A DNA stretch of 64,000 nucleotides from Bog-473 sp963728845 (GCA_963728845.1 CAVSLS010000042.1:14289-78288), one strand, 5' to 3'; numbered from the stretch's first letter, positions 25,818 through 35,465 are shown. Translations and numbers: made by a program. Notes: generated by a model not told the origin, from the sequence alone.

Positions 25818-26267
25818 GTGCGCACATTTTCACCGAAGGTCACGGAGATCACCCGGGCTTGGTACGTCGTCGACGCCGACGGCCTCGTCCTCGGGCGTCT
25901 GGCCTCCTCGGTGGCGGCCATCTTGCGCGGGAAGCACCGCCCCTACTTCGCCCCTCACGTCGACACCGGTGACCACGTGATCGTGGTCAACGCGGACAAG
26001 GTCGTCCTCACCTCGGGCAAGGCCGACGCCAAGCTCGCCTACCGCCACAGCGGGTATCCCGGCGGCCTGCGCTCTACCAGCTACGCCGAGCTACTCGAGG
26101 AGCACCCGGCCGAACTGGTCCGCCGCTCGGTGCGCGGCATGCTGCCCAAGAACACCCTCGGCCGCCAGATGCTCTCCAAGCTGCAGGTCTACGCCGGGCC
26201 GGACCACCCCCACGCGGCCCAGAAGCCCGAGCCGCTCGACCTGCCCGCGGCCCGCCGCGCCGGCTGA
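25818..26267 (+). CDS. rplM: 50S ribosomal protein L13
   Basis: 149 residues from GTG at 25818 (MRTFSPKVTEITRAWYVVDA); an in-frame ATG at 25800 would add six residues. LGRLASSVAAILRGKHRPYFAPHVDTGDHVIVVNADKV and VRGMLPKNTLGRQMLSKLQVYAG are diagnostic. L13 is an early 50S assembly protein. Paired with rpsI, as in most bacteria. Confidence 0.97.
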   Translation: MRTFSPKVTEITRAWYVVDADGLVLGRLASSVAAILRGKHRPYFAPHVDTGDHVIVVNADKVVLTSGKADAKLAYRHSGYPGGLRSTSYAELLEEHPAELVRRSVRGMLPKNTLGRQMLSKLQVYAGPDHPHAAQKPEPLDLPAARRAG

Positions 26268-26299
26268 CCACGCGCACCAGGAAGGACGCCACACCCGCA

Positions 26300-26692
26300 A
26301 TGCCCACACCACTGAGCCAGACAACCGGACGCCGCAAGCAGGCCGTCGCACGCGTGCGCTTCCGCCCCGGACAGGGCGCCATCACCATCAACAAGGTCCC
26401 CTTCGAGAAGTACTTCACCTCGGCGACGCACCGCATGCTGGTGACCGAGCCCCTGCGCGTCACCAACACGGCGGAGTCCTACGACATCGACGCGACAATC
26501 GACGGCGGCGGGGTATCGGGACAGGCCGGTGCCATGCGCCTCGGCATCGCCCGCAGCCTGTGCGAGGTCGACCCCGAGTTGCGCGGCGCACTCAAGCGGT
26601 CGGGCCTTCTCACCCGCGACGCCCGGGAGAAGGAGTCGAAGAAGTACGGCCTGAAGAAGGCCCGCAAGGCGCCGCAGTACTCCAAGCGGTAA
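26300..26692 (+). CDS. rpsI: 30S ribosomal protein S9
   Basis: 130 residues. TTGRRKQAVARVRFRPGQGAITINK and the C-terminal RDAREKESKKYGLKKARKAPQYSKR identify S9, whose terminal Lys-Arg reaches the P-site tRNA. It precedes glmM by 14 bases, a conserved actinobacterial linkage. Confidence 0.98.
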   Translation: MPTPLSQTTGRRKQAVARVRFRPGQGAITINKVPFEKYFTSATHRMLVTEPLRVTNTAESYDIDATIDGGGVSGQAGAMRLGIARSLCEVDPELRGALKRSGLLTRDAREKESKKYGLKKARKAPQYSKR

Positions 26693-26706
26693 GCGCGACG
26701 ACGACT

Positions 26707-28077
26707 ATGGGGCCGGCCCGCTTCGGCACCGACGGCGTGCGCGGCGTCGCCAACGAGGAGCTCACCGCCGAGCTGGCGCTGGCCCTCGGCCGTGCCGCGG
26801 CCCGCATCCTGCCCGCCCCCACCTTCGTCGTCGGCCGCGACACCCGGCGCTCGGGGCCGCTCCTCCAGGCCGCTTTCTCGGCCGGCCTGGCCACGGAGGG
26901 TGCCGACGTCGTCGACCTCGGCGTGCTGCCCACCCCCGGGGTCGCCGCCGTGGCCGCGGCACGCAAGGTGCCGGGCGCCGTCATCTCGGCCTCGCACAAC
27001 CCGTTCGGCGACAACGGCATCAAGTTGTTCAGCCTGCGGGGGACGAAGCTGCCCCCCGACGTCGAGGCCGAGATAGAGCGCGAGCTCGACTCCATCCTGG
27101 CCGACCCGGATCACTCGCCCCGCCGGCCGACCGGCTACGGGGTGGGGCAGATCACGACAGAGCCCGAGGCCGCGGAGCTCTACATGGCGCACCTGGTCGC
27201 CACGACGGAAGGCCGCCGGCTCGCGGGACTGCGCGTCGTCATCGACTGCGCCCACGGGGCGGCCAGCGAGGTCGCGCCGCGCGTGCTGGAAGAGCTCGGG
27301 GCCAGCGTCGTCGCGCTGCACCACTCGCCCGATGGGGTCAACATCAACGAGAAGTGCGGCTCGACCGACCCCAGTGAGCTGTCGCTGGCGGTGGTGGAGC
27401 GCGGGGCCGACCTGGGCCTCGCGTTCGACGGTGACGCCGACCGGGTCATCGCGGTCGACCACTCGGGCACCATCGTCGACGGCGATGTGCTGCTCGCGCT
27501 CTTCGCGCTCGACCTGGCCGAGCGCGGGCGCCTGGCCGCCAACACGGTGGCCGTGACCGTCATGACCAACCTCGGCTTCCGCCTGGCCATGGAGGCCCGC
27601 GGCATCGCGGTGCGCGAGACCGATGTGGGCGACCGACACGTCCTCGCCGCCCTCGACGCCGACGGGCTGAGCCTCGGGGGAGAGCAGTCGGGCCACATCA
27701 TCTTCCGCTCGCTGTCGACCACCGGTGACGGCATCCTGACCGGCATCGCGCTGGCCGACCTCATGCTGCGGGCGGGCCGTTCCCTGGCCGACCTGTCCGC
27801 CGGCCTCGTCGAGCGTGTGCCCCAGCGCCTCGTCAACGTGCCCATTCCCCAGCCCGAGCGCCTGGCCGGCTGCGCCGAGGTATGGGAGGCGGTGGTCAAG
27901 GCCGAGGCCGAGCTCGGCCACGAGGGCCGGGTGCTCCTGCGAGCCAGCGGCACCGAGCCCGTCGTGCGGGTGATGGTCGAGGCGCGCGACGAGGCGCAGG
28001 CCAACGCGGTGGCGGCCGAGCTCGCCGGGGTCGTGGAGACTGCCCTGGGGCAAATCGAGCCGCAGGCACCCAGGTAG
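26707..28077 (+). CDS. glmM: Phosphoglucosamine mutase
   Basis: 456 residues. FGTDGVRGVAN at the start, the phosphoserine loop SASHNPFGDNGIK (active Ser about residue 96), metal loop DGDADR, sugar loop GGEQSGHI and phosphate loop RASGTEPVVRVMVE are all intact. It converts glucosamine-6-phosphate to glucosamine-1-phosphate for UDP-GlcNAc, and thus peptidoglycan, synthesis. glmS follows 11 bases later, giving consecutive steps of the pathway. Confidence 0.97.
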   Translation: MGPARFGTDGVRGVANEELTAELALALGRAAARILPAPTFVVGRDTRRSGPLLQAAFSAGLATEGADVVDLGVLPTPGVAAVAAARKVPGAVISASHNPFGDNGIKLFSLRGTKLPPDVEAEIERELDSILADPDHSPRRPTGYGVGQITTEPEAAELYMAHLVATTEGRRLAGLRVVIDCAHGAASEVAPRVLEELGASVVALHHSPDGVNINEKCGSTDPSELSLAVVERGADLGLAFDGDADRVIAVDHSGTIVDGDVLLALFALDLAERGRLAANTVAVTVMTNLGFRLAMEARGIAVRETDVGDRHVLAALDADGLSLGGEQSGHIIFRSLSTTGDGILTGIALADLMLRAGRSLADLSAGLVERVPQRLVNVPIPQPERLAGCAEVWEAVVKAEAELGHEGRVLLRASGTEPVVRVMVEARDEAQANAVAAELAGVVETALGQIEPQAPR

Positions 28078-28088
28078 CCTGGGTCCCC

Positions 28089-29948
28089 ATGTGCGGCATC
28101 ATCGGCGTCACCGGCGAAGCCGAGGCCGCCCCACTCCTGATCGGTGCCCTGCACCAGCTCGAATACCGCGGCTACGACTCCGCCGGGATCGCCATCGTGG
28201 TCGACGACGACGATGGTCCGGGCCACGCCATCTGGAGGGTCCGGGCCGCCGGCGGCACCAACTCGGTGGCCAAGCTGGCCGAGCTGGCGGCCGACGCCCC
28301 CCGGGGCCAGGGGGCCGCCATCGGGCACACCCGGTGGGCCACCCACGGGAGCCCGACCGTGGAGAACGCCCACCCGCACACCGACTGCACCGGGCGGCTG
28401 GCCATCGTCCACAACGGCATTATCGAGAACCACGCCGAGCTCAGGGCCGAGCTCGTGGCCGCCGGGCACGAGCTCACCTCGGCCACCGACACCGAGGTGA
28501 TGGCGCACCTCATTGAGCAGGAGATGGCCGGCGGTGCGTCCCTGGCGGAGGCCACCCGCATCATGCTGCGGCGGCTACGCGGTGCGTTCTCCATCGCGGT
28601 CGTCTGCGCCGACGAGCCCGACACCATCGTCGCCGCCCGCCGCCTGACGCCGCTCGTGCTCGGGCTGCACGACCACGCGGCCCTCTTGGCATCGGACATC
28701 CCTGCCCTGATCGGGCACACGCGCCGCGTCTTCGCGTTGTCCGACGACGAGCTGGCCGTTCTGCGGCCGGGCTCGCTCGAGGTGACCAGGTTGGACGGCA
28801 CCCCGGTCGAGCCGGAGCAGCTCAGCATCACCTGGGACCTGGAGGCGGCCCAGAAGGGCGGCTACGAGGACTTCATGTCCAAGGAGATGCAGGAGCAGCC
28901 GCATGCGGTGGCCGACACGCTGCTCGACCGGCGGGCGCCGAGGGGCGAGCTCGTGCTCGACCAGATGCGTCTTGGGCTCGAGGACCTGCGCCGCATCGAC
29001 AAGGTGTTCATCGTGGCGTGCGGGTCCAGCTACCACGCCGCGCTGGTCGCCAAGTACGCCATTGAGCACTGGGTCAAGCTGCCCGTCGAGGTCGACATCG
29101 CCAGCGAGTTCCGCTACAGAGACCCGGTCCTGAACGAGCGGACGCTGTGCGTCGGTGTCTCGCAGTCGGGCGAGACGCTCGACACCTCCGAGGCCATGCG
29201 CGAGGCGGCCCGGCTCGGCGCCAAGGTCCTGGTGGTCTCCAACGTGGTCGACTCCTCTATGGCCCGCATGGCCGACGGCGTGCTCTACACGAGGGCCGGG
29301 CCGGAGATCGGCGTGGCCTCGACCAAGTGCCACCTCGCCCAGATCGTGGCGCTCGAGGTGCTCGGCCTCTTCCTGGCCCAGATGCTGGGGACCCAGCCCC
29401 GCTCGGAGATCGATGGGATCCTCGATGCCATGGAGGCCCTGCCCGGCCTGGTGGCCGAGGCTCTGGGGCGCGCCGACGACGTCGACGACGTGGCCGGCAA
29501 GCTGACCGACGCCCGCGACTTCTTCTTCCTGGGCCGCCACGTCGGCTACCCGGTGGCGCTGGAAGGCGCGCTGAAGCTGAAGGAGCTGGCCTACTTGCGG
29601 GCCGAGGGCTACCCGGCCGGCGAGCTCAAGCACGGGCCGATCGCGTTGATCGAGCCGGGGACCGTCGTCGTCGGTATCGCCACTCGCAACCCGCTGTGGG
29701 AGAAGATGCTCTCCAACGTCGCCGAGGTGCGCAGCCGTGGCGCCACCGTGGTCCTGCTGGCGGACGACGGCGACGAGGAGTCGGCCGCCGCAGCCGACCA
29801 CGTGCTCTGGGTCCCCCCCACCAACCCGCTCCTCGCGCCCGTGGTCGGCGTGGTGCCGCTCCAGCAGCTGGCCTACCGACTGGCGCGCCTGCACGGGCAC
29901 GACCCGGACCGACCGCGGAACCTGGCCAAGACGGTGACCGTCGAGTGA
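28089..29948 (+). CDS. glmS: Glutamine-fructose-6-phosphate aminotransferase
   Basis: 619 residues. Cys2 in MCGIIG is the glutaminase nucleophile; GHTRWATHG and NGIIENHAELR follow. Two SIS sugar-binding domains contain CGSSYHAALVAKY and SQSGETLDTSEAM, and the end is AKTVTVE. Makes glucosamine-6-phosphate from fructose-6-phosphate and glutamine. It directly follows glmM; no ribozyme-like leader is possible in the 11-base gap. Confidence 0.97.
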   Translation: MCGIIGVTGEAEAAPLLIGALHQLEYRGYDSAGIAIVVDDDDGPGHAIWRVRAAGGTNSVAKLAELAADAPRGQGAAIGHTRWATHGSPTVENAHPHTDCTGRLAIVHNGIIENHAELRAELVAAGHELTSATDTEVMAHLIEQEMAGGASLAEATRIMLRRLRGAFSIAVVCADEPDTIVAARRLTPLVLGLHDHAALLASDIPALIGHTRRVFALSDDELAVLRPGSLEVTRLDGTPVEPEQLSITWDLEAAQKGGYEDFMSKEMQEQPHAVADTLLDRRAPRGELVLDQMRLGLEDLRRIDKVFIVACGSSYHAALVAKYAIEHWVKLPVEVDIASEFRYRDPVLNERTLCVGVSQSGETLDTSEAMREAARLGAKVLVVSNVVDSSMARMADGVLYTRAGPEIGVASTKCHLAQIVALEVLGLFLAQMLGTQPRSEIDGILDAMEALPGLVAEALGRADDVDDVAGKLTDARDFFFLGRHVGYPVALEGALKLKELAYLRAEGYPAGELKHGPIALIEPGTVVVGIATRNPLWEKMLSNVAEVRSRGATVVLLADDGDEESAAAADHVLWVPPTNPLLAPVVGVVPLQQLAYRLARLHGHDPDRPRNLAKTVTVE

Positions 29949-30364
29949 ACGGCGCCGGCATCGTCGGCGTCGGGGTCGACGCGGTCGACGTCGTCCGCTT
30001 CCGCCGCCTGCTCGACCGCCGCCCCCGCTTCGCGACGCGCTGCTTCACGCAGACCGAGCAGTCCGACGCCAACCGCTCCGCCGACGTGGCCCAGAGCCTG
30101 GCGGCGCGCTTCGCCGCCAAGGAAGCGGTCATGAAAGCGCTCGGCACAGGCATCGGCGCCTTCGCGCTCACCGACGTCGAGGTGTGCCGGACGCCCGGGA
30201 CGGGTGCCGCCCGCAACGCGCCGTTCCTCGTGCTGCACGGCACCGCGGCCGAGCTGGCGGGCGCGCACGGCGCGGGCCGCTTCCATCTCTCGTTGACCCA
30301 CACCGACGGGGTGGCCATCGCCTTCGTCGTCGCGGAACAGGCCGTGTCGTGCGCGCCGTCCTGA
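29945..30364 (+). CDS. acpS: Holo-[acyl-carrier-protein] synthase
   Basis: 139 residues from a GTG overlapping the glmS stop (GTGA). VGVDAVDVVRFRRLL has the metal-binding Asp, and LAARFAAKEAVMKALGTG has the catalytic Glu and Lys. Transfers 4'-phosphopantetheine from CoA to acyl carrier protein. The end overlaps the nnr start by 16 bases. Confidence 0.95.
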   Translation: MNGAGIVGVGVDAVDVVRFRRLLDRRPRFATRCFTQTEQSDANRSADVAQSLAARFAAKEAVMKALGTGIGAFALTDVEVCRTPGTGAARNAPFLVLHGTAAELAGAHGAGRFHLSLTHTDGVAIAFVVAEQAVSCAPS

Positions 30365-31755
30365 CCCGCGACGAGATGCGGGCCGCAGACGCGGCGGCCC
30401 TGGTCTCGGTCTCGCACGAGACCCTGGTGAACCGCGCCGGCACGGCGGTGGCGCACGGCGCGCTGCGCCTGCTCGGGGGCGCCTACGGCCGGCGCGTCGT
30501 CGTGGTGGCGGGCAAGGGGAGCAACGGCGCCGACGGCCGGGTGGCGGCGGCCGTCCTGGCCCGACGCGGGGCGCGTGTCCGGGTCATCGACGCGGAGACC
30601 GTCGGGGCCGGAGCGGCGCTGCCGCCCTGCGACCTCGTCGTCGACGGCGCGTACGGCACCGGCTTCCGCGGGTCGTACGACGCGCCCGCGGTGCCGGCGG
30701 GTGCCGCGGTGCTGGCCATCGACATCCCGTCCGGCGTCGACGCCGACACCGGCGAGGCCCCGGGTGACGCCGTGTGCGCCGACCGCACGGTGACCTTCGC
30801 CGCGTTGAAGCCGGGCTTGCTGCAGGCTGCGGGCGCCCGGCTGAGCGGCACGGTCGAGGTGGCCGACATCGGGATCGGGTTCCCCACCCCCCGGTGCCTG
30901 CTGGTCGAGGACGCCGACGTGCCCCGCGTCCCGCCGCGGCCACGGCAGGTCAACAAGTGGACGACCGCGGTGGGCGTGGCGGCCGGCTCGGCCGGCATGG
31001 AGGGCGCCGCGATCCTGTGCAGCCGAGGGGCCATGGCCGCGGGCGCCGGCATGCTCCGGCTCGGTTCCCCCGGCGACCCCAGCGCCGCCTGGCCGACGGA
31101 GGCCGTGCGCATGCGCCTGCCTGCCGAGGGATGGGCCGGCGCCTTCCTGGACGCGACCGCCAAGTGCAAGGCGGTGGTGATCGGGCCCGGGCTGGGCACC
31201 GGCGCCGCGGTCACGGAGGAGATCCGGGCCGTCATCGCCGCCGTGCCGGTCCCGCTCGTGATCGACGCCGACGCATTGACCGCACTCGGAGACGCCGCGG
31301 CGGCGCGCACCCTGCTCGACAAGCGGAGTGGCCCGAGCATTCTCACGCCCCACGACGGGGAGTACGCCCGCATCGCGGGGACCGCCCCGGGTGAGGATCG
31401 CCTCGCCGCGGCGCGCCGCCTCGCCGACGCCACTGGCACCGTCGTCCTGTTGAAGGGCTCGCTCACCGCCGTGGCCCGCCCGGGGGGCTCCCCCGACGTG
31501 GTGCTGAGCGACGCCGGCGGTCCCGCCCTGGCCACCGCAGGCAGCGGTGACGTCCTCTCGGGGATCATCGGCGCCTTCTGCGCCCGCGGAGTGCCACCCC
31601 TCGACGCGGCGGCGCTGGCCGCCCACGTGCACGGACGCGCGGCCGCGCTCGGGCCGCGCGAAGGCCTCGTCTCGGGCGAGCTGCCGGCCCTGGTGGCCCA
31701 GGTGCTGTCGGCCGTGGGCGCGTCCGAGCGGAACCGGGTGGCCGAGGATGGCTGA
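30349..31755 (+). CDS. nnr: Bifunctional NAD(P)H-hydrate epimerase / ADP-dependent dehydratase
   Basis: 468 residues. The N-terminal YjeF_N epimerase domain (about 1-210) has GKGSNGADGRVAAAVL and AIDIPSGVDADTGE. The C-terminal carbohydrate-kinase-like dehydratase (about 215-460) has IGPGLGT, TPHDGEYARI, LLKGSLTAVA and AGSGDVLSGIIGAF. It repairs hydrated NAD(P)H. The acpS-nnr-alr-udg-tsaE order is typical of actinobacteria, and stops and starts overlap throughout. Confidence 0.95.
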   Translation: MRAVLTRDEMRAADAAALVSVSHETLVNRAGTAVAHGALRLLGGAYGRRVVVVAGKGSNGADGRVAAAVLARRGARVRVIDAETVGAGAALPPCDLVVDGAYGTGFRGSYDAPAVPAGAAVLAIDIPSGVDADTGEAPGDAVCADRTVTFAALKPGLLQAAGARLSGTVEVADIGIGFPTPRCLLVEDADVPRVPPRPRQVNKWTTAVGVAAGSAGMEGAAILCSRGAMAAGAGMLRLGSPGDPSAAWPTEAVRMRLPAEGWAGAFLDATAKCKAVVIGPGLGTGAAVTEEIRAVIAAVPVPLVIDADALTALGDAAAARTLLDKRSGPSILTPHDGEYARIAGTAPGEDRLAAARRLADATGTVVLLKGSLTAVARPGGSPDVVLSDAGGPALATAGSGDVLSGIIGAFCARGVPPLDAAALAAHVHGRAAALGPREGLVSGELPALVAQVLSAVGASERNRVAEDG

Positions 31756-32989
31756 GGGCGCGCCGATGCGGCTGGTCGCTCCGGCCGCCGCCGACGCTGA
31801 CGCCGTGACGATGGCCCAGGGTCGCTCGCGCCCGGCCTGGGCGGAGATCGACCTGGCGGCCGTGGCCCACAACGCCGCCGTGCTCGCCCGCGTCGCGGCG
31901 CCGGCCGAGCTGTGTGCGGTGGTCAAGGCCCACGGCTACGGGCACGGCGGCCCGGCGGTGGCCCGGGCGGCCGTGGCCGGGGGTGCCCGGCGACTCGCCG
32001 TCGCGTTGGTCGACGAGGGAGTGGAGCTGCGCGAGCACGGCGTCACGGCTCCGGTGCTGCTGCTCAGCGAGTGCGGTGCCGATGCCGCCGACACGGCGCT
32101 GGCCTTCGGGCTCACCCCGACGCTGTACTCCACCGCCGGCATCCAGGCCTTCGCGGCGGCGGCCCGGAGCGCCGGCCGGCCCGTGGCCGTCCACGTGAAG
32201 GTCGACACGGGCATGCACCGGGTCGGCGCGGCCCCCGAGGACCTCGTGGCGATCGCGGCCGCGGTCGTGCGCGAGCCGATGCTGGAGCTCGAGGGCGTGT
32301 GGACGCACCTGCCCGTCGCCGACGGCGAGCAGGCGGCGGACAGCGCCTTCACCGAGGGTCAGCTCGACCTCTTCGACCGCCTCGTGGCCGACCTGGCCGT
32401 CGCGGGCATGCGCGCGCCGGTGCTGCACGCCGCCAACACGGCCGGTGCCGTGGCGTTCGCCCGCTCGCGCCACGACATGGTGCGCTGCGGGCTCGGCCTC
32501 TACGGGTACCTGCCGAACCCCACGGTCCACGCGGCCTTCGCGCGACAGTCGGCGGGCGATGCGCTGCGGCCGGCCATGGCGCTCAAGGCTCGGGTGGTGG
32601 CCGTCCGCACGCTCGACGCAGGTGAGCGACCCTCCTACGGACGCCTGCGACCGCTCCCGTCGCGCGCGGTGGTCGCCACCGTGCCCATCGGCTACGCCGA
32701 CGGCGTGCCGCGCGCCCTGTTCGACGCAGGCTACGAGGTGCTCATCGGTGGGACGCGCCGGCCGTTGGCGGGCGCCGTGACGATGGACCAGATCGTCGTC
32801 GACTGCGGCGACGACGACTCGGTGCAGCCGGGCGACGAGGTCGTGCTCCTCGGCCGCCAGCACGACGAGGTGATCACGGCGGACGACTGGGCGGCCCTGC
32901 TCGGGACGATCAGCTACGAGGTGGTGTGCGGCGTCGGCCCGCGCATGCCCCGCATCCTGGTCAACCGGCCCGACGCATCCGGTGCCTGA
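31748..32989 (+). CDS. alr: Alanine racemase
   Basis: 413 residues from ATG 31748, which overlaps nnr; later in-frame ATGs at 31766 and 31811 are also possible. The PLP lysine is in CAVVKAHGYGHG, with VHVKVDTGMHRVG, RCGLGLYGYLP and TVPIGYADGVPR following. Interconverts L- and D-alanine for peptidoglycan. The residues before RSRPAWAEIDLAA (about 25) are not part of the domain, so the start may be the later ATG. Confidence 0.96.
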   Translation: MAEGAPMRLVAPAAADADAVTMAQGRSRPAWAEIDLAAVAHNAAVLARVAAPAELCAVVKAHGYGHGGPAVARAAVAGGARRLAVALVDEGVELREHGVTAPVLLLSECGADAADTALAFGLTPTLYSTAGIQAFAAAARSAGRPVAVHVKVDTGMHRVGAAPEDLVAIAAAVVREPMLELEGVWTHLPVADGEQAADSAFTEGQLDLFDRLVADLAVAGMRAPVLHAANTAGAVAFARSRHDMVRCGLGLYGYLPNPTVHAAFARQSAGDALRPAMALKARVVAVRTLDAGERPSYGRLRPLPSRAVVATVPIGYADGVPRALFDAGYEVLIGGTRRPLAGAVTMDQIVVDCGDDDSVQPGDEVVLLGRQHDEVITADDWAALLGTISYEVVCGVGPRMPRILVNRPDASGA

Positions 32990-33554
32990 CGCCGACGTCC
33001 TGGAGCGGCTGCGCCGCACCGCGTCGACCTGCACCCGGTGCCCGCTGGCCGAGGGGCGGACCCAGGTCGTCTTCGGCGTGGGCGATCCGGCTGCCGACCT
33101 CCTCTTCGTGGGGGAGGGACCCGGCCGTGAGGAGGACCTGGCCGGCGAGCCCTTCGTCGGACGCTCGGGCAAGCTGCTCGATCGCCTCATGTGGGAGGAG
33201 ATCGGCCTCACCCGGGCCGAGTGCTACATCGCCAACGTCGTCAAGTGCCGGCCGCCCAACAACCGCGACCCGGCCCCGGACGAGATCGAGGCGTGCCGGC
33301 CCTACCTGGCCGAGCAGATCACGCTCATCGACCCGGCGGTGATCGTCACGCTGGGGAACTTCGCCACCAAGCTGCTGCTCGAGACGACCCGGGGCATCCG
33401 CGAGCTGCGCGGGCAGGTGTTCGAGCGCGATCGGGCCAGGCTCATCCCGACCTACCACCCGGCCTACGTGCTGCGGGCCGGCGGTGAGGCCATGGCCGAG
33501 ATGCGGGCCGACCTCGTGCGGGCCAAACGCCTGATCGCGGCGGGCCGGACGTGA
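32982..33554 (+). CDS. Family 4 (iron-sulfur) uracil-DNA glycosylase
   Basis: 190 residues. Cys at about 17, 20, 89 and 105 fit the 4Fe-4S cluster of family 4 enzymes; the active-site motif GEGPGREED (about 44-52) and the C-terminal PTYHPAYVLR are present. Removes uracil from DNA after cytosine deamination, a relevant risk in high-GC genomes. Overlaps alr at its start and tsaE at its end. Confidence 0.92.
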   Translation: MPDADVLERLRRTASTCTRCPLAEGRTQVVFGVGDPAADLLFVGEGPGREEDLAGEPFVGRSGKLLDRLMWEEIGLTRAECYIANVVKCRPPNNRDPAPDEIEACRPYLAEQITLIDPAVIVTLGNFATKLLLETTRGIRELRGQVFERDRARLIPTYHPAYVLRAGGEAMAEMRADLVRAKRLIAAGRT

Positions 33555-34072
33555 GCTGGCCCCTGGAGGTGGTGACGGAGTCGCCCGCCGCCACCAAGGA
33601 GCTGGCGGGGCGGGCGGCCCGCCTCTGCCGCGCCGGCGACGTCGTGCTGCTCGTCGGTGACCTCGGGGCGGGCAAGACGGTGTTCGCCCAGGGTTTCGCC
33701 GCCGCGCTGGGCGTGGCGGGCCCGGTGACCAGTCCCACCTTCGCCCTGGTGCGCCACTACCGCTGTGCCGCGGACGGCGCCGTCACGAGCCTGATCCATG
33801 CCGACGTGTACCGCACGGGCTCGCTCGACGAGGTCGTCGACCTGGCCCTGGCGGAGCTGGTCGAAGAGGACGCAGTCGTCCTGGTGGAGTGGGGTGACCT
33901 GGCCGCGCCTGCGCTCGGTGAGAGTGCGCTCGAGGTGGCGCTCGCCGCTCCCGACGCCGCGGCGACGCCGCAGCGTCGCACCGTCAGGGTCGACGGGCGC
34001 GGACGCTGGGCCGACCGGGCGGACGATGTGGCGGCAGCCCTGGCCCCGCCGGCGGAAGAGCGGGCGTCGTGA
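33551..34072 (+). CDS. tsaE: tRNA threonylcarbamoyladenosine biosynthesis ATPase TsaE
   Basis: 173 residues. Walker A GDLGAGKT at residues 36-43, then TSPTFALVRHY, HADVYRTGSLDE and VLVEWGD, the normal family layout. TsaE drives turnover of the TsaB-TsaD complex that makes t6A37 on ANN-decoding tRNAs. GTGA overlap with the next gene. Confidence 0.95.
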   Translation: MSWPLEVVTESPAATKELAGRAARLCRAGDVVLLVGDLGAGKTVFAQGFAAALGVAGPVTSPTFALVRHYRCAADGAVTSLIHADVYRTGSLDEVVDLALAELVEEDAVVLVEWGDLAAPALGESALEVALAAPDAAATPQRRTVRVDGRGRWADRADDVAAALAPPAEERAS

Positions 34073-34837
34073 GCGCGGCGCAGTCCGCCGCCTCGCCCTG
34101 CCACGTCGACCTCGCCGGCCATCGTGGCGATCGAGACGGCCACCGAGACGGTGGGCGTCGCGGTGCGTACATCCGCCGGGGTGCAGGCCGAGTTCGCACT
34201 GACCGGCCGGCGCCGCCACGTCGAGACGCTCACCCCCGCGCTCGAGCACCTGCTGGCCCAGGTGGGGTTGGTCCCGGCCGACCTCGGGGTCGTGGCGGTC
34301 GACATTGGGCCCGGGTCTCTTCACCGGGCTGCGCGTCGGCGTCGCGGCGGCCAAGGCGTTGGCGCAGTCGCTCCGCATCGGTGTCGTCGGCGCGACCAGC
34401 CTCGACATCTTGGTGGCCGGGGCCGGCGGGGCGGCCGGGGCTGGCCACCGCGGTCTCGTCTTGGCCTGCGTCGACGCCCGCCGGGGCGAGGTGTTCGCCA
34501 CGGTGCGCGAGGTGGACGCTGCGGGCGCCGTTACCGCGGAGCCCATCGCCCCTGGCTTGTTCACGCCGGCGGACCTGGTGGCGGGGCTGGGGGGCTCGGC
34601 GGCGCGCCGGTGCGAGCGGTCGGCGACGGCGCGCTCCGCTACGGCGGGACCTTGGGGGCCGTCCCGGGCGTCGAACCGGTGGCCGCCCTCTCGTTCCCGC
34701 CCCCCGCCGTCCTCCTGGCCCTGGCGCTGGCGCGCCACGAGGCGGGCCAATCGCCGGTCGAGCCCTGCTCCGTCGTTCCCCTGTACATGCGTGAGGCGGA
34801 TGCACGGAGCAACTTCGCCCGGGCCGAGCGAGCCTGA
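34069..34837 (+). CDS. tsaB: tRNA threonylcarbamoyladenosine biosynthesis protein TsaB, multiply frameshifted
   Basis: The family pattern is split over frames: AIETATETVGVAVRTSAG (from GTG 34124) to VVAVDIGPG, then LFTGLRVGVAAAKALAQSLRIGVVGATSLDIL, then a last part ending MREADARSNFARAERA. Shifts are needed at an extra G near 34314 and in the G run at 34590-34595, and perhaps one between GTG 34069 and 34124. The sequence is otherwise well conserved, so consensus error is more likely than loss. TsaB pairs with TsaD in t6A synthesis; TsaD is not in this window. Confidence 0.85.
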
Positions 34838-34849
34838 GGCGGTGCGGCG

Positions 34850-35371
34850 GTGATGCTGCGACTCGAGAAGCTCAAGCGCAGGGACCTGCGTCACGTGCTG
34901 CGGATCGAGGGCGCCGTCTTCCCCGAGCCCTGGTCGCCGGAGGTGTTCAACTCCGAACTCGCGCTGCGCAGGGGCCGCTTGTACCGAGCGGCCTGGGAGG
35001 GCGATGAGATGGCGGGGTACATCGGGTTCATGATCGTCGACGACGAGGCGCACATGACCACCATCGCGACCGCGCCGGCGTTCCAGCGCGCCGGCGTGGC
35101 CACCACGATGATCGTCGAAGGCATCCGCACGCTCCGGGGGGGCGGTGTCAAGCACGTGTCCCTCGAGGTGGCGGCCAACAATGAGCCGGCGCAGGCGCTG
35201 TACCGGCGCTTCGGGTTTGCTCCCGTCGCCGTGCGCAAGAACTACTACCCGGTGACGGGACAGGATGCGCTCGTCATGTGGGTCTACGACGTCGACTCCG
35301 CCGCGTACAGCGAGCGGCTCGACGCGCTGGCGGCGGCCGGTCAACCGGTCCAGGAGGGCCGGCCGCGCTAG
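34850..35371 (+). CDS. rimI: Ribosomal-protein-alanine N-acetyltransferase RimI-like
   Basis: 173 residues from GTG 34850 (ATG at 34853 equally possible). GNAT fold: VFPEPWSPEVFNSEL, the acetyl-CoA loop APAFQRAGVATTMIVEG, and EVAANNEPAQALYRRFGFAPVAVRKNYY. RimI acetylates the N-terminus of S18 and other proteins. Last gene of the tsaE-tsaB-rimI group. In many actinobacteria tsaD comes next, but not here. Confidence 0.92.
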   Translation: MMLRLEKLKRRDLRHVLRIEGAVFPEPWSPEVFNSELALRRGRLYRAAWEGDEMAGYIGFMIVDDEAHMTTIATAPAFQRAGVATTMIVEGIRTLRGGGVKHVSLEVAANNEPAQALYRRFGFAPVAVRKNYYPVTGQDALVMWVYDVDSAAYSERLDALAAAGQPVQEGRPR

Positions 35372-35427
35372 CGGGCTCGTTCCGGCCCTGCCAAGAGAAC
35401 GAATCCTCCCCGGGCCCGGGACTTTTT

Positions 35428-35465
35428 CTTCAGAACTATCAACGGTCTTGTGGATAGTTTCGAAG
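35428..35465. repeat. Dispersed 38-bp bipartite inverted repeat, copy 3
   Basis: Left arm CTTCAGAACTATCAAC, spacer GGTCTT, right arm GTGGATAGTTTCGAAG; 13 of 16 arm positions are symmetric, the best copy. Symmetry continues outward (GGGAC on the left against GTCCC on the right). It lies between rimI and the aldo/keto reductase gene, 133 bases before the latter. Confidence 0.8.

Noticed and set aside
26479..28053. 524-residue minus-strand frame under glmM
   Set aside because: Antisense shadow with no motif; glmM is complete on the plus strand.
35428..35465. Inverted repeat as a LexA box or a dif site
   Set aside because: The actinobacterial LexA box is about 14 bases (GAAC-N4-GTTC) and dif has 11-base arms with different sequence; neither fits 16-6-16 with this consensus.
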